The notes beneath the pieces were generated by a model. That model was not told the origin of the DNA, did no database searches, and saw nothing but the letters and a program-made list of their open reading frames with translations. Positions 1-9,700 of a stretch of DNA of 64,000 bases are shown piece after piece; the stretch's first letter is position 1, and every line of letters begins with the position of its first letter. This DNA is from JALYGY01 sp963800975 (GTDB taxonomy: Bacteria > Actinomycetota > Rubrobacteria > Rubrobacterales > Rubrobacteraceae): contig CAWDDB010000008.1 in the NCBI GenBank assembly GCA_963800975.1, forward strand, positions 62,001-126,000. Reading direction: 5' to 3'. Made by a program: the position numbers and the translations under genes.

Positions 1-1
1 C

Positions 2-925
2 CTGCGCGAGCGGCTGCAGCAGTTCGAGGAGCTGGAGGGTTCGATCCGCTCGGCACTCGTGCACGCCGAGCAGGCCGCGAACGACCTGCGGCGGACCGCT
101 ACGTGGGAGGCCGACGACGTCCGCAAGAGCGCTGCCAGGGACGCGGATCTGACGATCCGAGAGGCCCAGGCCCGCTCCCATCAGATGCTCGCGGAGACTT
201 CGTCGCGCGTGGAACGCATCCAGGAGTCTTACGACGCCCTGCAGGAAGCCAAGCGCGGGTTCACCAACGACTTCCGGCAGCTCCTCAAAACGTACGCCGA
301 CGTCATGGACAAGATGGAGATCTCCTCGGCCAGGGAGATCGAGGCCTCCCTGCGCCAGCGCCTGGACACCGAGTCGATCGCCGTCGCCCATGAAGCCGCG
401 GGGCAGGAGCCAGAGTACTCGGGACCACTGGCTCCAGAGGCCGAAGATTCCGAGCCCCACGACGACGCGGTGATCGCGGAGGCCGCATCGGCTGAGGACG
501 ACGCTGCCACGCAGCGTATCGAGCCGGAGACGGCCACCGAGCCCACGCCGGAGGAGATCGACTCGGAGATAGCCGAGCTCGAGGCCACCGAGCCGGAGAT
601 GGATGCGGCCCCAGCGCAGGAGCCGGTCACAGAGGAGCCGGCCGCCACGGAGATCCAGGACCAGGCCGCCCCGGAGCCCGAAGCGGCCCCGGAGCAGCCG
701 GTTGCCGACGAGGAGCCGGTTGCCGACGAGGAGCCCGCGGACGAGCCCGCCCCGTCCAACGAGGAGCCGGCAGCCCAGGAGGTCGACCGCGAGGAGCCCA
801 CGCTCGCCGAGGAGAAGAACTCGGACACGTTCTTCGACAAGGAAGAAGGCGAAGGCTCTTCCCAGCAGGGTGGGGGCGACAGCCGCATCTTCCGGGCCAG
901 CCGCTTTCTTCGGCGGCGTGAGTAA
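2..925 (+). CDS. divIVA: DivIVA-family protein (5' end outside window)
   Basis: The reading frame is already open at base 2, so the N-terminal membrane-binding part lies outside the window. The first ~100 visible residues form a charged, heptad-like coiled coil (LQQFEELEGSIRSAL, then alternating Glu/Arg/Ala) ending near QLLKTYADVMD, the usual C-terminal helix of actinobacterial DivIVA (Wag31). About 160 residues of Glu/Pro/Ala-rich acidic, probably disordered tail follow, including a near-perfect 18-base tandem repeat (VADEEP twice, about 701-735), and then a short basic end (RFLRRRE). DivIVA proteins mark curved membrane and recruit cell-wall synthesis; that role is inferred from the family. 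The stop overlaps the next gene by 8 bases. Confidence 0.85.
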   Translation: MRERLQQFEELEGSIRSALVHAEQAANDLRRTATWEADDVRKSAARDADLTIREAQARSHQMLAETSSRVERIQESYDALQEAKRGFTNDFRQLLKTYADVMDKMEISSAREIEASLRQRLDTESIAVAHEAAGQEPEYSGPLAPEAEDSEPHDDAVIAEAASAEDDAATQRIEPETATEPTPEEIDSEIAELEATEPEMDAAPAQEPVTEEPAATEIQDQAAPEPEAAPEQPVADEEPVADEEPADEPAPSNEEPAAQEVDREEPTLAEEKNSDTFFDKEEGEGSSQQGGGDSRIFRASRFLRRRE

Positions 926-1223
926 GGGCTTCCTGGCCCAAGCAAAGGACGGGACCATCATCAGCGTCAGGGTCTCTCCCGGCGCCAGGAGCACCTCGAT
1001 CGAGGGTCCCTATGGCGAGAACGCGGTGAAACTCAGGGTCGCCGCGCCACCCACGGCGGGCAGAGCTAACGACGAGGCCGAGCGGTTACTTGCCCAGGCA
1101 CTGGGGGTCGCGCGCCGCGACGTCGCCGTTATCGGCGGTACTTCCAGCAGGGACAAGAAGATGCTCGTACGCGGCCTCGGGAGGACCGACACGCAGATCG
1201 CCCTCTCGGCCCACCTCCCCTAA
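918..1223 (+). CDS. DUF167 (YggU-like) family protein
   Basis: A protein of 101 residues. The core ISVRVSPGARS, KLRVAAPPTAGRANDEAERLLA and GGTSSRDKKMLV is the signature of the small DUF167/YggU family, whose molecular function is unknown. GTG at 918 is chosen because it starts the family-length protein and overlaps the divIVA stop by 8 bases; the frame is open further upstream, but that extension is only the shadow of divIVA. In Gram-positive bacteria such genes commonly sit beside divIVA-region genes, which fits this position. Confidence 0.85.
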   Translation: MSKGFLAQAKDGTIISVRVSPGARSTSIEGPYGENAVKLRVAAPPTAGRANDEAERLLAQALGVARRDVAVIGGTSSRDKKMLVRGLGRTDTQIALSAHLP

Positions 1224-1228
1224 CCCGC

Positions 1229-2122
1229 GTGCAGAAGCGTAGCTTCGTGGTAGATCCCTCCGAGGCCGGGGAACGCCTCGACCGCCTCGCGGCACGCCGC
1301 CTGGAGACAAGTCGCAGCTCAATTAAACGCATAATACAAGAAGGCCGGTTGCTCGTGGATAACGAGACGAGCGACACGTCACGCAAGTTGCGTGGTGGTG
1401 AGTTCGTGGAGGCCTGGATACCCGAGGAGGGGCTTGCGGAGGAGGAGATCCCGGTCCCGGTTGTCTTCGAGGACGACTACCTGATCGTCGTGGACAAGCC
1501 GGCGGGGCTGGTGGTGCACCCGGGCGCCGGGAACCCGTCCGGGACGCTCGTAAACGCGCTTCTGGGCAGGGGCATCGCTGGAGGGGAGGATCCGACGCGG
1601 CCAGGGGTCGTGCATCGCCTGGACCGCGACACCTCGGGACTCATGGTCGTCGCCAGGGGGGAGCCGGCCTACTCGAGGCTCGTCGAGATGATGGCCGCCA
1701 GGCAGGTCGGGCGGGGCTACGTTGCCGTCGTCAATGGCGAGGGGCTGCCGGAGACGGGGACCATCGACTCGCCGGTTGGCCGGGATCCCGATACCCCGAC
1801 GCGCATGGCCGCGGGCGTGGGAAAGCCGGCCATCACGCACTTCGAAGTCGTGCGGGAGGCGGCCGGGCACGCGATGCTTGCGGTGCGGCTCGAGACCGGG
1901 AGGACGCACCAGATCCGGGTCCATCTGGCCGCGATCGGCCACCCCGTCTACGCCGATCCGCTATACGGGACCGCGGTTCCGGGCCGCCGGCTCTGGCTGC
2001 ACGCGGAGCGGCTGGCTTTCCGGCACCCGATAACGGGGAAAGTTCTGAAGTTCGTCTCCCCCGTCCCGGAAGACCTCAGGGAATCGGAGGCCCTCCTCGG
2101 CCTCGACGAAGCGGGGCAGTAA
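1229..2122 (+). CDS. rluD: RluD-type 23S rRNA pseudouridine synthase
   Basis: 297 residues starting at GTG. An N-terminal S4 RNA-binding domain (residues ~14-60, GERLDRLAARR...IIQEGRLLVDNE) is followed by the RluA/RluD catalytic domain with the HRLDRDTSGLMVVAR motif carrying the catalytic aspartate, and the late motif TGRTHQIRVHLAAIGHPVYAD. The family isomerises uridines in large-subunit rRNA; assignment to RluD rather than another RluA paralog is inferred from the S4 domain and length. It begins 5 bases after the DUF167 gene, so the two are probably co-transcribed. An AT-rich patch with rare Ile codons (ATA ATA) lies at 1321-1337. Confidence 0.88.
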   Translation: MQKRSFVVDPSEAGERLDRLAARRLETSRSSIKRIIQEGRLLVDNETSDTSRKLRGGEFVEAWIPEEGLAEEEIPVPVVFEDDYLIVVDKPAGLVVHPGAGNPSGTLVNALLGRGIAGGEDPTRPGVVHRLDRDTSGLMVVARGEPAYSRLVEMMAARQVGRGYVAVVNGEGLPETGTIDSPVGRDPDTPTRMAAGVGKPAITHFEVVREAAGHAMLAVRLETGRTHQIRVHLAAIGHPVYADPLYGTAVPGRRLWLHAERLAFRHPITGKVLKFVSPVPEDLRESEALLGLDEAGQ

Positions 2123-2154
2123 CGGCAGAACACCCTTCTGAAAAGGACAGGGCC

Positions 2155-2868
2155 GTGAAACGTATACACCTGGACACCGACGTCGGCGGGGACACGGACG
2201 ACCTCTGCGCTAGCGATGCTGCTTGGCTGGCCCGGCGTCGAGCTCGTGGGTATGACGACCTGCGACCACCCGAGGCCTTCGGGCCGGGCTCGCCCGCTGC
2301 GCGCTGCGGCTAGCCGAGCGTCAGGACGTCCCCGTCGACGCGGGTCCTGGCGGCTCGCTCGGTGGATACCGCATCCGACCCGGCATCACCGACCTGAACC
2401 GTTACTGGCCAGAGCATGTTGCCCCGGAGCCAGCATGACCCGGGGCCGCGATGGACCTCCTGGCGCAGGTCGTCGGGATAGTTGAGACGTTCGTTGGGGT
2501 CGGCCCTTGGACCAGCCTGGCGCTGCTCGAGGCGGCGCGACCGGTACTGCTGCCCTCGATGAAAGTGGTGGTACTCTGCGGGTACGTGCGTGTGGCAGGT
2601 GCGGGTTACCCGAACTGGAGGGCCGACTTGGACTACAACGGGCAGCAGGACACGTTGGCCGCGAGGCTCGCGTTCGCACGGCTTCGACCCACTGATGGTG
2701 CAGCTTTCCGTGGCTCTCGAGGTCACGTTGCGTGACGCCGCGGCCGTCGATGGCACGTCTGGAGCGGGAGTGGGTCGAAGCCGTGCGCTCGGTTGGGGGC
2801 GCGGGGAGATAGATGGTCGGTTGAGTGCGGGATCCGGTGCCCTTGACGCTCTCCTGACGCTCTGGTAG
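2155..2868 (+). pseudogene. Inosine/uridine-preferring nucleoside hydrolase remnant
   Basis: A GTG with a good ribosome binding site (AAGGAC at 2143-2148) opens RIHLDTDVGGDTDDLCA, the family's calcium-binding N-terminal motif. The frame then shifts (about 2213) to MLLGWPGVELVGMTTCDHPR, shifts again to RAGLARCALRLAERQDVPV and GGYRIRPGITDLNRYWPEH, again to GPWTSLALLEAARPVLLPS...YPNWRADLDYNGQQDT, and finally to FDPLMVQLSVALEVTLRD. Every piece matches the expected order of a nucleoside hydrolase, so this is one gene with at least three indels. Nucleoside salvage by this enzyme is therefore lost here. The last stop codon overlaps the -10 of the pyr promoter. Confidence 0.85.
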
Positions 2869-2871
2869 CTT
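2843..2871 (+). promoter_or_regulatory. Predicted sigma-A-type promoter of the pyr operon
   Basis: TTGACG at 2843-2848 and TAGCTT at 2866-2871 are separated by 17 bases, a good match to the vegetative -35/-10 arrangement. It lies just upstream of the PyrR leader hairpin and is the only plausible promoter before pyrR. The -10 sits over the final stop codon of the decayed nucleoside hydrolase. Confidence 0.65.
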
Positions 2872-2880
2872 GCACAAGAC

Positions 2881-2921
2881 AACCAACCTTTAACGGCGTC
2901 CAGAGAGGCGCGAAGGAGGTT
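2881..2921 (+). promoter_or_regulatory. PyrR-binding leader hairpin sequestering the pyrR ribosome binding site
   Basis: The RNA folds as AACC (2881-2884) with GGUU (2918-2921), CCUUU (2887-2891) with GAAGG (2912-2916), and CGUC (2897-2900) with GGCG (2907-2910), closing the loop CAGAGA (2901-2906). UCCAGAGAGGC is the known PyrR recognition core. The Shine-Dalgarno AAGGAGG (2913-2919) lies in the lower stem, and TTG follows after 7 bases. There is no terminator, so control should act on translation, as described for mycobacterial PyrR, rather than by Bacillus-type transcription attenuation. The pairing is read directly; the mechanism is inferred. Confidence 0.85.
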
Positions 2922-2926
2922 ACGGC

Positions 2927-3481
2927 TTGGACCGGACAAGCGTCCACGAACACGCTCACTCAAGGGTACACACCCCCGACGCCATCGGTCGCTCGCTACG
3001 CCGCATCTCGCACGAGATCCTCGAAAGAAGCGCTCTCAACCTTGATCAGCTGGCCCTCGTTGGCGTTCTGACGCGTGGCGTGCCGCTGGCGCAGCGCATC
3101 TCCGAGAACATCAGGCTCTTCGAGGGTCTAGAGGTGCCGGTGGGCTCCCTGGACATCACGCTTCACCGCGACGACTTGGAGGTCGACGAGCCCGAGGTGA
3201 GGGGGAGCCGGGTGCCTTTCGAGGTGACGGGCAGGACGGTCGTGCTGGTCGACGACGTACTGTACACCGGCAGGACGGCGCGCGCCGCGATGGACGCGCT
3301 GCTGGAGCTCGGTCGGCCCGCGGCGATTCGGCTCGCCGTCCTGGTAGACCGTGGCCACAGGGAGCTGCCGATCCGGGCCGACCACGTGGGGAAGAACCTG
3401 CCGACCTCGCGTGATGAGCGCGTGCTCGTCAGCCTGACCGAGACCGACGGGGAAGAGGGGGTGATCGTCGTTCATGGCTAG
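2927..3481 (+). CDS. pyrR: Bifunctional pyr operon regulator / uracil phosphoribosyltransferase
   Basis: 184 residues from a TTG placed 7 bases after a strong ribosome binding site. The PRPP-binding motif VVLVDDVLYTGRTARAAMDAL and the HRDD segment are typical of PyrR, an RNA-binding protein that senses UMP/UTP and represses pyr expression, and which can also make UMP from uracil and PRPP. It is the first gene of the pyrimidine operon and overlaps pyrB by 8 bases. The leader hairpin immediately upstream is its expected binding site, giving autogenous control. Confidence 0.95.
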   Translation: MDRTSVHEHAHSRVHTPDAIGRSLRRISHEILERSALNLDQLALVGVLTRGVPLAQRISENIRLFEGLEVPVGSLDITLHRDDLEVDEPEVRGSRVPFEVTGRTVVLVDDVLYTGRTARAAMDALLELGRPAAIRLAVLVDRGHRELPIRADHVGKNLPTSRDERVLVSLTETDGEEGVIVVHG

Positions 3482-4388
3482 GAACTTTCTGACCCTGGAA
3501 GACGCGACGCGCGAGGAGCTTCGGGCCGTGCTCGAACTCGCCCGTTCGCACGCGAGGGGTGCGGCGGGCACCCCGCTTGCCGGGAAGACCGTCTGCCTGG
3601 CCTTCTACGAGTCCTCGACCCGGACGGCGGTCTCCTTCGAGCTCGCCGCGCGGCGCTGCGGGGCGGACGTCATCTCGCTCTCCGAGGGCGGGTCCGCGAT
3701 CTCCAAGGGCGAGTCGCTGGTCGATACCGTCGTTACCCTGGACAGCCTGGGCGCCGACGCGTTGGTGCTTCGCCATCCCGCGACCGGCGCCGCTGCCCTG
3801 GCAGCCAGACACACGGACGCTGCCGTGGTCAACGCGGGTGATGGATGCGGCCAGCATCCTACCCAGGCCCTCCTCGACCTGTACGCCTTGAGCGAAGCCA
3901 AGGGTGGCTTCGAGGAGCTGGCAGGCAGCCGCGTTGCCGTCGTGGGCGACGTGTTGCATAGCAGGGTGGCCCGCAGCGTGCTGCCTGCCTTTGCGGCCGC
4001 CGGTATGGATGTCGCCCTTGTCGCACCGGAGACGCTTCTACCGCGTGATGCGGGGGTGTGGGAAGCGCCGGTACTATCTTCGGTCGACGAGGCGCTCGCG
4101 TGGGGCGCGGACGTGCTCTACATGTTGCGGCTGCAGAAAGAGCGCATGACCGGGGCGAGGATACCGTCGTTCGCGGAGTACGCTCGTTATTACGGGGTAT
4201 CCAGGCGGCACCTGGATGGCGGCACTCTCGTTATGCACCCCGGACCGGTCAACCGGGGTGTGGAGATCTCCGGCGACGTCGTGCTGGACGCGGCGTCCCT
4301 GATTCCGGACCAGGTCGCGGCGGGCGTTCATGTGCGTTCGGCGGTGCTGGCGATAGCGACCGGCGCCGCGCACCAGGTGGCGGCTTGA
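3474..4388 (+). CDS. pyrB: Aspartate carbamoyltransferase catalytic subunit
   Basis: 304 residues from ATG. It condenses carbamoyl phosphate with L-aspartate, the first committed pyrimidine step. The carbamoyl-phosphate loop YESSTRTAVSFELAARRCGADV and the later RLQKERM and VMHPGPVNRGVEI motifs are all present. No regulatory chain gene (pyrI) is near, consistent with the unregulated class controlled at operon level. It overlaps pyrR by 8 bases and pyrC by 4 bases (TTGA), so translational coupling is likely. Confidence 0.96.
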   Translation: MARNFLTLEDATREELRAVLELARSHARGAAGTPLAGKTVCLAFYESSTRTAVSFELAARRCGADVISLSEGGSAISKGESLVDTVVTLDSLGADALVLRHPATGAAALAARHTDAAVVNAGDGCGQHPTQALLDLYALSEAKGGFEELAGSRVAVVGDVLHSRVARSVLPAFAAAGMDVALVAPETLLPRDAGVWEAPVLSSVDEALAWGADVLYMLRLQKERMTGARIPSFAEYARYYGVSRRHLDGGTLVMHPGPVNRGVEISGDVVLDAASLIPDQVAAGVHVRSAVLAIATGAAHQVAA

Positions 4389-5692
4389 GCACCCCCAACG
4401 GGACCGCAGACCTCGTCATACGCGGCGCCCACGTTCTGGACCCAGGCAACGGACTCGACGCCGTTCTCGACGTGCGCGTCTCGCAGGGTCGGGTCTCGGA
4501 GGTCGGGCGGGACCTGCGCGGGGTACGATACGTCGACGCCGAGGGGCTGCATCTGTTCCCGGGATTCGTCGACGTGCACGCCCACTGGCGCACCCCGGGT
4601 CACGAGGATGAGGAAAACATCGAAAGTGGGTCTGCCGCAGCCGCCGCCGGCGGCTTCACCGGGGTCGTGATGATGCCAAATACGAACCCCGTGGTGGACA
4701 CGCCCGCGGTGGTGAGCGGCCTCGTGCGGCGCGTCGAGAGGGAGTCCAGCATTCGTGCCTACGTCTCGGCCGCCTTGCACGCGGGGCTGAAGGGCGAACG
4801 ACTCACGGAGATGCGCCTCCTCAAGGGAGCCGGCGCGTACTGCGTCTCGGACGACGGGCTCGGCACCGCTTCGGCCGGCGTCCTGCGCAACGGGATGCTC
4901 TACGCCAGGACCGCGGGTCTGCCCGTGATCCTGCACTGCGAAGACCACACCCTCGCGACGGGGGTCGTGCACGACGGGGCCTACGCCGCCCTGGCCGGTA
5001 TCCCCGGCAGTCCGGCCAGCGCCGAGGACGCTGCCACCGCGACCGCGCTGGTCCTCGCTGCCGAAACGGGGGCGAGGGTTCACATAACCCACGTCAGTAC
5101 CGCGCTCTCGGCCGCCCTCGTGGCTTTCTTCAAGGACCGCGCCGACGTGAGCGCGGACACCACCCCGCACCACCTGACCTTGACCGACGGTCTCGTCGCC
5201 ACGCTGGACGGCATGTACAGGGTAAACCCACCCCTGCGGCCGGAGACGGACCGCCTGGCGGTGAATTCGGACCTGCGGACCGGCGTACTGGACTTCGTGG
5301 CAACGGACCACGCGCCGCACGCCTCCGAGGAGAAGGAGATGCCGTTCGAGGAGGCGGCGCCCGGTTTCCTCGGGCACGAGACCGCCTTTGCCGCCCTCTA
5401 TACCGAGCTGGTCCTCGGGGGAGAGCTTTCGCTCTCCCGGCTGGTCGAGGCGATGAGCTGCGCGCCCGGTCGCTGGGTAGGCGAGGGGGGCGCCGTCTCT
5501 GTCGGTAGCGCTGCCGACCTGGTCCTACTCGACCTCTCCGAGCGCTGGACGGTAGGGCGGGGTACGCTGCAGAGCCGTTCCTCCAACTCGCCATACCTGG
5601 GGCGGGCCCTGACCGGCCGGGTGGTGGGTACCATGGTGGGCGGAGAGCTGGTACACGACAGGATGGGAGCACGGTTTGCAGCCAGGGCCTAG
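4385..5692 (+). CDS. pyrC: Dihydroorotase (type I)
   Basis: 435 residues from TTG at 4385, which overlaps the pyrB stop; the frame is open further upstream, but that part is antisense-like shadow of pyrB. The zinc-binding HxH sits in VDVHAHWRTPGHEDEENIESG, where the more usual HLREPG reads HWRTPG with the substrate Arg kept. CVSDDGLG, LHCEDH, ITHVSTA and ATDHAPH complete the type I dihydroorotase signature. The enzyme cyclises carbamoyl aspartate to dihydroorotate. It overlaps carA by 17 bases. Confidence 0.94.
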   Translation: MSTPNGTADLVIRGAHVLDPGNGLDAVLDVRVSQGRVSEVGRDLRGVRYVDAEGLHLFPGFVDVHAHWRTPGHEDEENIESGSAAAAAGGFTGVVMMPNTNPVVDTPAVVSGLVRRVERESSIRAYVSAALHAGLKGERLTEMRLLKGAGAYCVSDDGLGTASAGVLRNGMLYARTAGLPVILHCEDHTLATGVVHDGAYAALAGIPGSPASAEDAATATALVLAAETGARVHITHVSTALSAALVAFFKDRADVSADTTPHHLTLTDGLVATLDGMYRVNPPLRPETDRLAVNSDLRTGVLDFVATDHAPHASEEKEMPFEEAAPGFLGHETAFAALYTELVLGGELSLSRLVEAMSCAPGRWVGEGGAVSVGSAADLVLLDLSERWTVGRGTLQSRSSNSPYLGRALTGRVVGTMVGGELVHDRMGARFAARA

Positions 5693-6785
5693 GCGCAGAG
5701 CCGCGGTAGTTCTGGAAGACGGCGCGGCCTTCGAAGGATGGACGTTCGCCGGCGAGGGAGAGGTCGCAGGCGAGGTCGTCTTCACGACCAGCATGGTTGG
5801 CTACCAGGAGACGGTCACCGACCCGTCCTACCGGGGCCAGATCGTGCTCTTCACCTACCCCCTGATCGGGAACTACGGCGTCATCTCCGGAGACGAAGAA
5901 TCCCGAAGGGTGCAGGCCGCGGGCGTTATCGTGCGCGAGTACACCTCGCACCCTAGCAACTGGGCGAGCGAGAGATCGCTGGCCGAGCTGCTCGAGGAGT
6001 TCGGTGTGATCGGGGTAGAAGGCGTAGACACCCGCGCCCTGACGCGTCACCTCAGGGACAGGGGCGCGATGCGCGGTGTGATCTCTACCTCAGATCACGA
6101 GCCCGAGTCGTTGCGCGAGAAGGCCGTATCGCACCCGTCCATGGTTGGCCTCGACTTGGCCTCCACGAGCTCCGACCTCACCGGGCCGACGCTGATGCCC
6201 GCGTTCGGGGAGGAGCGCTGCCGGGTCGCCGCCCTCGACTACGGGGTGAAGGGTTCGATCTACGAGGAGCTCAGGGGCCGCGGGGCGGCCGTGCTCGCGA
6301 TGCCGGGCTCCTCGAGCACTGAGGATATTCTCGCGTCGAACCCGGACGGCGTCTTTCTCTCGAACGGACCGGGCGACCCGGCCGCCCTCCAGGAGGCCGT
6401 GAGCACGCTGAGGCCCGTGCTGGGCAAGGTGCCGGTCTTCGGCATCTGCCTCGGCCATCAGCTCCTTGGGCTGGCGCTCGGTTGCGAGACCTTCAAGCTG
6501 CCGTTCGGACACCACGGGGCCAACCACCCGGTGCGCAACCTGGATTCGGGGAGGATCGAGATCACCAGCCAGAACCACGGCTTTGCCGTGCGCGAGGAGA
6601 CCATGCCGCCGGGCGTCGAGCTCACGCACCGCAACCTGTACGACGGCACGGTGGAGGGCCTCGAGGACAGCGGGCTGAGGGCCTGGAGCGTGCAGTACCA
6701 CCCGGAATCCAGTCCAGGGCCCCGAGACTCCGGGTACCTGTTCGACGAGTTCGTGGACGGCATCTCCGCCAAGGCGCCGGCGTAG
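5676..6785 (+). CDS. carA: Carbamoyl-phosphate synthase small (glutaminase) subunit
   Basis: 369 residues from TTG at 5676. The N-terminal CPSase domain contains EVVFTTSMVGYQETVTDPSY; the class I glutamine amidotransferase domain has the nucleophile motif FGICLGHQLLGLALG and the His/Glu pair in QYHPESSPGP. It releases ammonia from glutamine and channels it to CarB for carbamoyl phosphate, which feeds both PyrB and arginine synthesis. A later start is possible but would trim conserved N-terminal sequence. It ends 3 bases before carB. Confidence 0.95.
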   Translation: MQPGPRRRAAVVLEDGAAFEGWTFAGEGEVAGEVVFTTSMVGYQETVTDPSYRGQIVLFTYPLIGNYGVISGDEESRRVQAAGVIVREYTSHPSNWASERSLAELLEEFGVIGVEGVDTRALTRHLRDRGAMRGVISTSDHEPESLREKAVSHPSMVGLDLASTSSDLTGPTLMPAFGEERCRVAALDYGVKGSIYEELRGRGAAVLAMPGSSSTEDILASNPDGVFLSNGPGDPAALQEAVSTLRPVLGKVPVFGICLGHQLLGLALGCETFKLPFGHHGANHPVRNLDSGRIEITSQNHGFAVREETMPPGVELTHRNLYDGTVEGLEDSGLRAWSVQYHPESSPGPRDSGYLFDEFVDGISAKAPA

Positions 6786-6788
6786 CCC

Positions 6789-9700
6789 TTGCCACGCCGC
6801 GACGACATCTCGAGCGTCTTGATCATCGGCTCGGGTCCGATTGTGATCGGGCAGGCCGCCGAGTTCGACTACTCTGGAACCCAGGCCTGCCACGCGCTGC
6901 GCGAAGAGGGGTACCGGGTGATCCTCGTGAACTCGAACCCGGCCACCATAATGACCGACCCCGAGGTCGCGGACGCCACCTACGTGGAGCCGCTTACCGC
7001 CGGCGTCGTGGAAGAGATCATCCGCCGCGAGCGTCCCGAGGCCCTGCTCCCGACCCTGGGCGGCCAGACCGCCCTGAACCTGGCGGTCGAGCTGCACGAG
7101 GCGAGCGTCCTCTACGACTACGGCGTCGAGCTGCTCGGCGCCTCCGTCGAGTCCATCCGCAAGGCCGAGGACCGCAGGCTCTTCCGCGAGGCGATGGAGC
7201 GTATCGGGCTCGAGGTGCCCGCCAGCCGAACCGTGCGACACCTCCCCGAGGCCGAGGACCTCGCCGCGGAGATCGGGTTCCCCCTGATCATCCGCCCAAG
7301 CTTCACCCTTGGCGGGAAGGGTGGCGCGACCGCCAACGATCATCGCGAACTCAAACGGGCGGTCATCGAGGGCCTCGACGCAAGCCCGGTTAGCTCGGTC
7401 CTGGTCGAGAAGAGCATCGCCGGCTGGAAGGAGTTCGAGCTCGAGGTTATGCGCGACCTGGCGGACAACGTCGTCGTCGTCTGCTCGATCGAGAACGTCG
7501 ATCCCATGGGCGTGCATACCGGCGACTCGATCACCGTCGCCCCGGCACAAACCCTCTCCGACCGACAGTACCAGACCCTCCGTACCGCAGCTATCCGCAT
7601 AATACGAGAGATCGGGGTATCGACGGGGGGCTCGAACATCCAGTTCGCGGTCAACCCCGAGGGTGAGGATGTGTACGTGATCGAGATGAACCCCCGGGTC
7701 AGCCGCTCGAGCGCGCTGGCGAGCAAGGCGACCGGGTTCCCGATCGCCAAGATAGCGGCGAAGCTCGCGGTCGGGTACACGCTGGACGAGATCCCCAACG
7801 ACATAACCAGGGCGACTCCTGCGTCCTTCGAGCCCGCGCTTGACTACGTGGTTACCAAGATTCCGCGCTTCGCGTTCGAGAAGTTCCCCGGGGCTACGCC
7901 GCGCCTGACGACGAGGATGCACTCCGTAGGGGAGGTGATGGCCATAGGCCGTACGTTCACGGAGAGCCTTACGAAGGCGATGGCCTCGCTCGAGCTCGAC
8001 GCCAGGGACGTGCAGGCGAGGCTGGACGAACCCAACCCGTACCGCGTCTTCGCGGTCTTCGACGCATTGCGCGCCGGGATGGACGTGCCCGAGATCTATG
8101 CCAGGACCGGGATGGATCCGTTTTTCGTCGCTTCGATGGCCAGGATAGTGGCGGCCGAGGGTTCCGTCCGCGGTCCGCTGGGCGCCGAGCAGCTGCGCGA
8201 GCTCAAGCGTACCGGGCTCACCGACGACGCCGTGGCGGCTGCCTCCGGCACCTCGACCGAGGTCACCCGTGGGATCCGGCAGGCGCTCGGCATCTCGCCG
8301 ACGTACAAGTCCGTGGACACGTGCGCGGGGGAGTTCCCGGCGCAGACCCCTTACTACTACTCGACCTACGAGACCGAGGACGAGGTCGATCGGGGGGACA
8401 ACGCCTCCGTCGTGGTTCTTGGCAGCGGGCCCAACCGCATCGGTCAGGGTATAGAGTTCGACTACGCCTGCGTCCACGCGAGCTACGCGCTCTCGGAGAG
8501 CGGCTTCGACGCGGTAATGGTCAACTCCAACCCCGAGACCGTGTCCACGGACTACGACACCTCGACCCGCTTGTACTTCGAGCCGCTCTCCGCCGAGCAC
8601 GTCCTCGAGGTCATCAGGCGCGAGGATCCGGAGGGCGTGATCCTGCAGTTCGGCGGTCAGAGCCCGCTCAAGCTTGCGCGAGAGCTCGAGGGGGCTGGCG
8701 CCAGGATATTGGGCACCTCCCCGGACGCGATAGACCTCGCGGAGGATCGCTCGCGCTTCGGCCAGCTCCTGAGCGAGCTCGGCATCCCGCACCCCCGCTT
8801 CGGTACCGCTTCCACTCCGCAGGAGGCGCGCGAGGTCGCCCGAGAGCTCGGATACCCCGTGGTCGTGAGGCCCTCTTACGTGCTCGGCGGCAGGCGGATG
8901 GAGATCGTCTACGACACGGAGGACCTCGACCTGTATCTCAGGACCAGCGCCGACACAAGCGCGGGACATCCGACCCTGATCGACAGGTTTATGGAGGACT
9001 ACGTCGAGGTAGACGTCGACGCGGTCTGCGACGGGGAGGACGTATACATCGGCGGCATCATGGAGCACGTCGAAGAAGCGGGCGTGCACTCCGGGGACTC
9101 CTCCTGCGTGACGCCGCCGATCACGATCCACCGGGCGCTGCTGGACAAGATCGAGGAGTACACCAGGCGCCTGGCGCTGGCGGTCGGGGTCTTCGGGCTA
9201 ATGAACGTACAGTTCGTGGTGCGGGGTGAGGACGTGCTTGTTATCGAGTGTAACCCGCGAGCGTCGCGCACGGTGCCGTTCATCTCCAAGGCGACCGGGG
9301 TGCCGCTGGCCAAGGTCGCCACCAGGGTCTTGCTCGGCGAGAAGCTGCGGGACATGCGGCTCCAGAGGTCACAGAACGGTCATTTCTCGGTCAAGGCTCC
9401 CGTTTTCCCCTTCGACCGGTTCGCCGACGTCGACCCCCTTCTCGGACCGGAGATGCGTTCGACCGGTGAGGCCATGGGGATAGACCGGACCTTCGGCGGG
9501 GCCTTCGCCAAGGCCCTGACGGCGGCGGGGCAGACGCTCCCGACCTCGGGACGGGTCTACGTTTCGGTCGCCAACCGGGACAAACGGGCCGTGGTCCTGA
9601 TCGCGCGCGCCTTTGCGGATCTCGGGTTGGAGATCTGCGGGAGCGAGGGGACGGCCGAGGTCCTGAAAAACAACGGCCTTCCGGTCACGGTGGTGCCGAA

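Noticed and set aside
4328..5377. 349-codon minus-strand open frame opposite pyrC
   Set aside because: Composition shadow of pyrC, His/Arg/Gly-rich with no recognisable domain.
6090..9131. 1013-codon open frame on the minus strand
   Set aside because: It is fully antisense to the well-conserved carB and reflects GC-rich third positions; its translation shows no family motifs.
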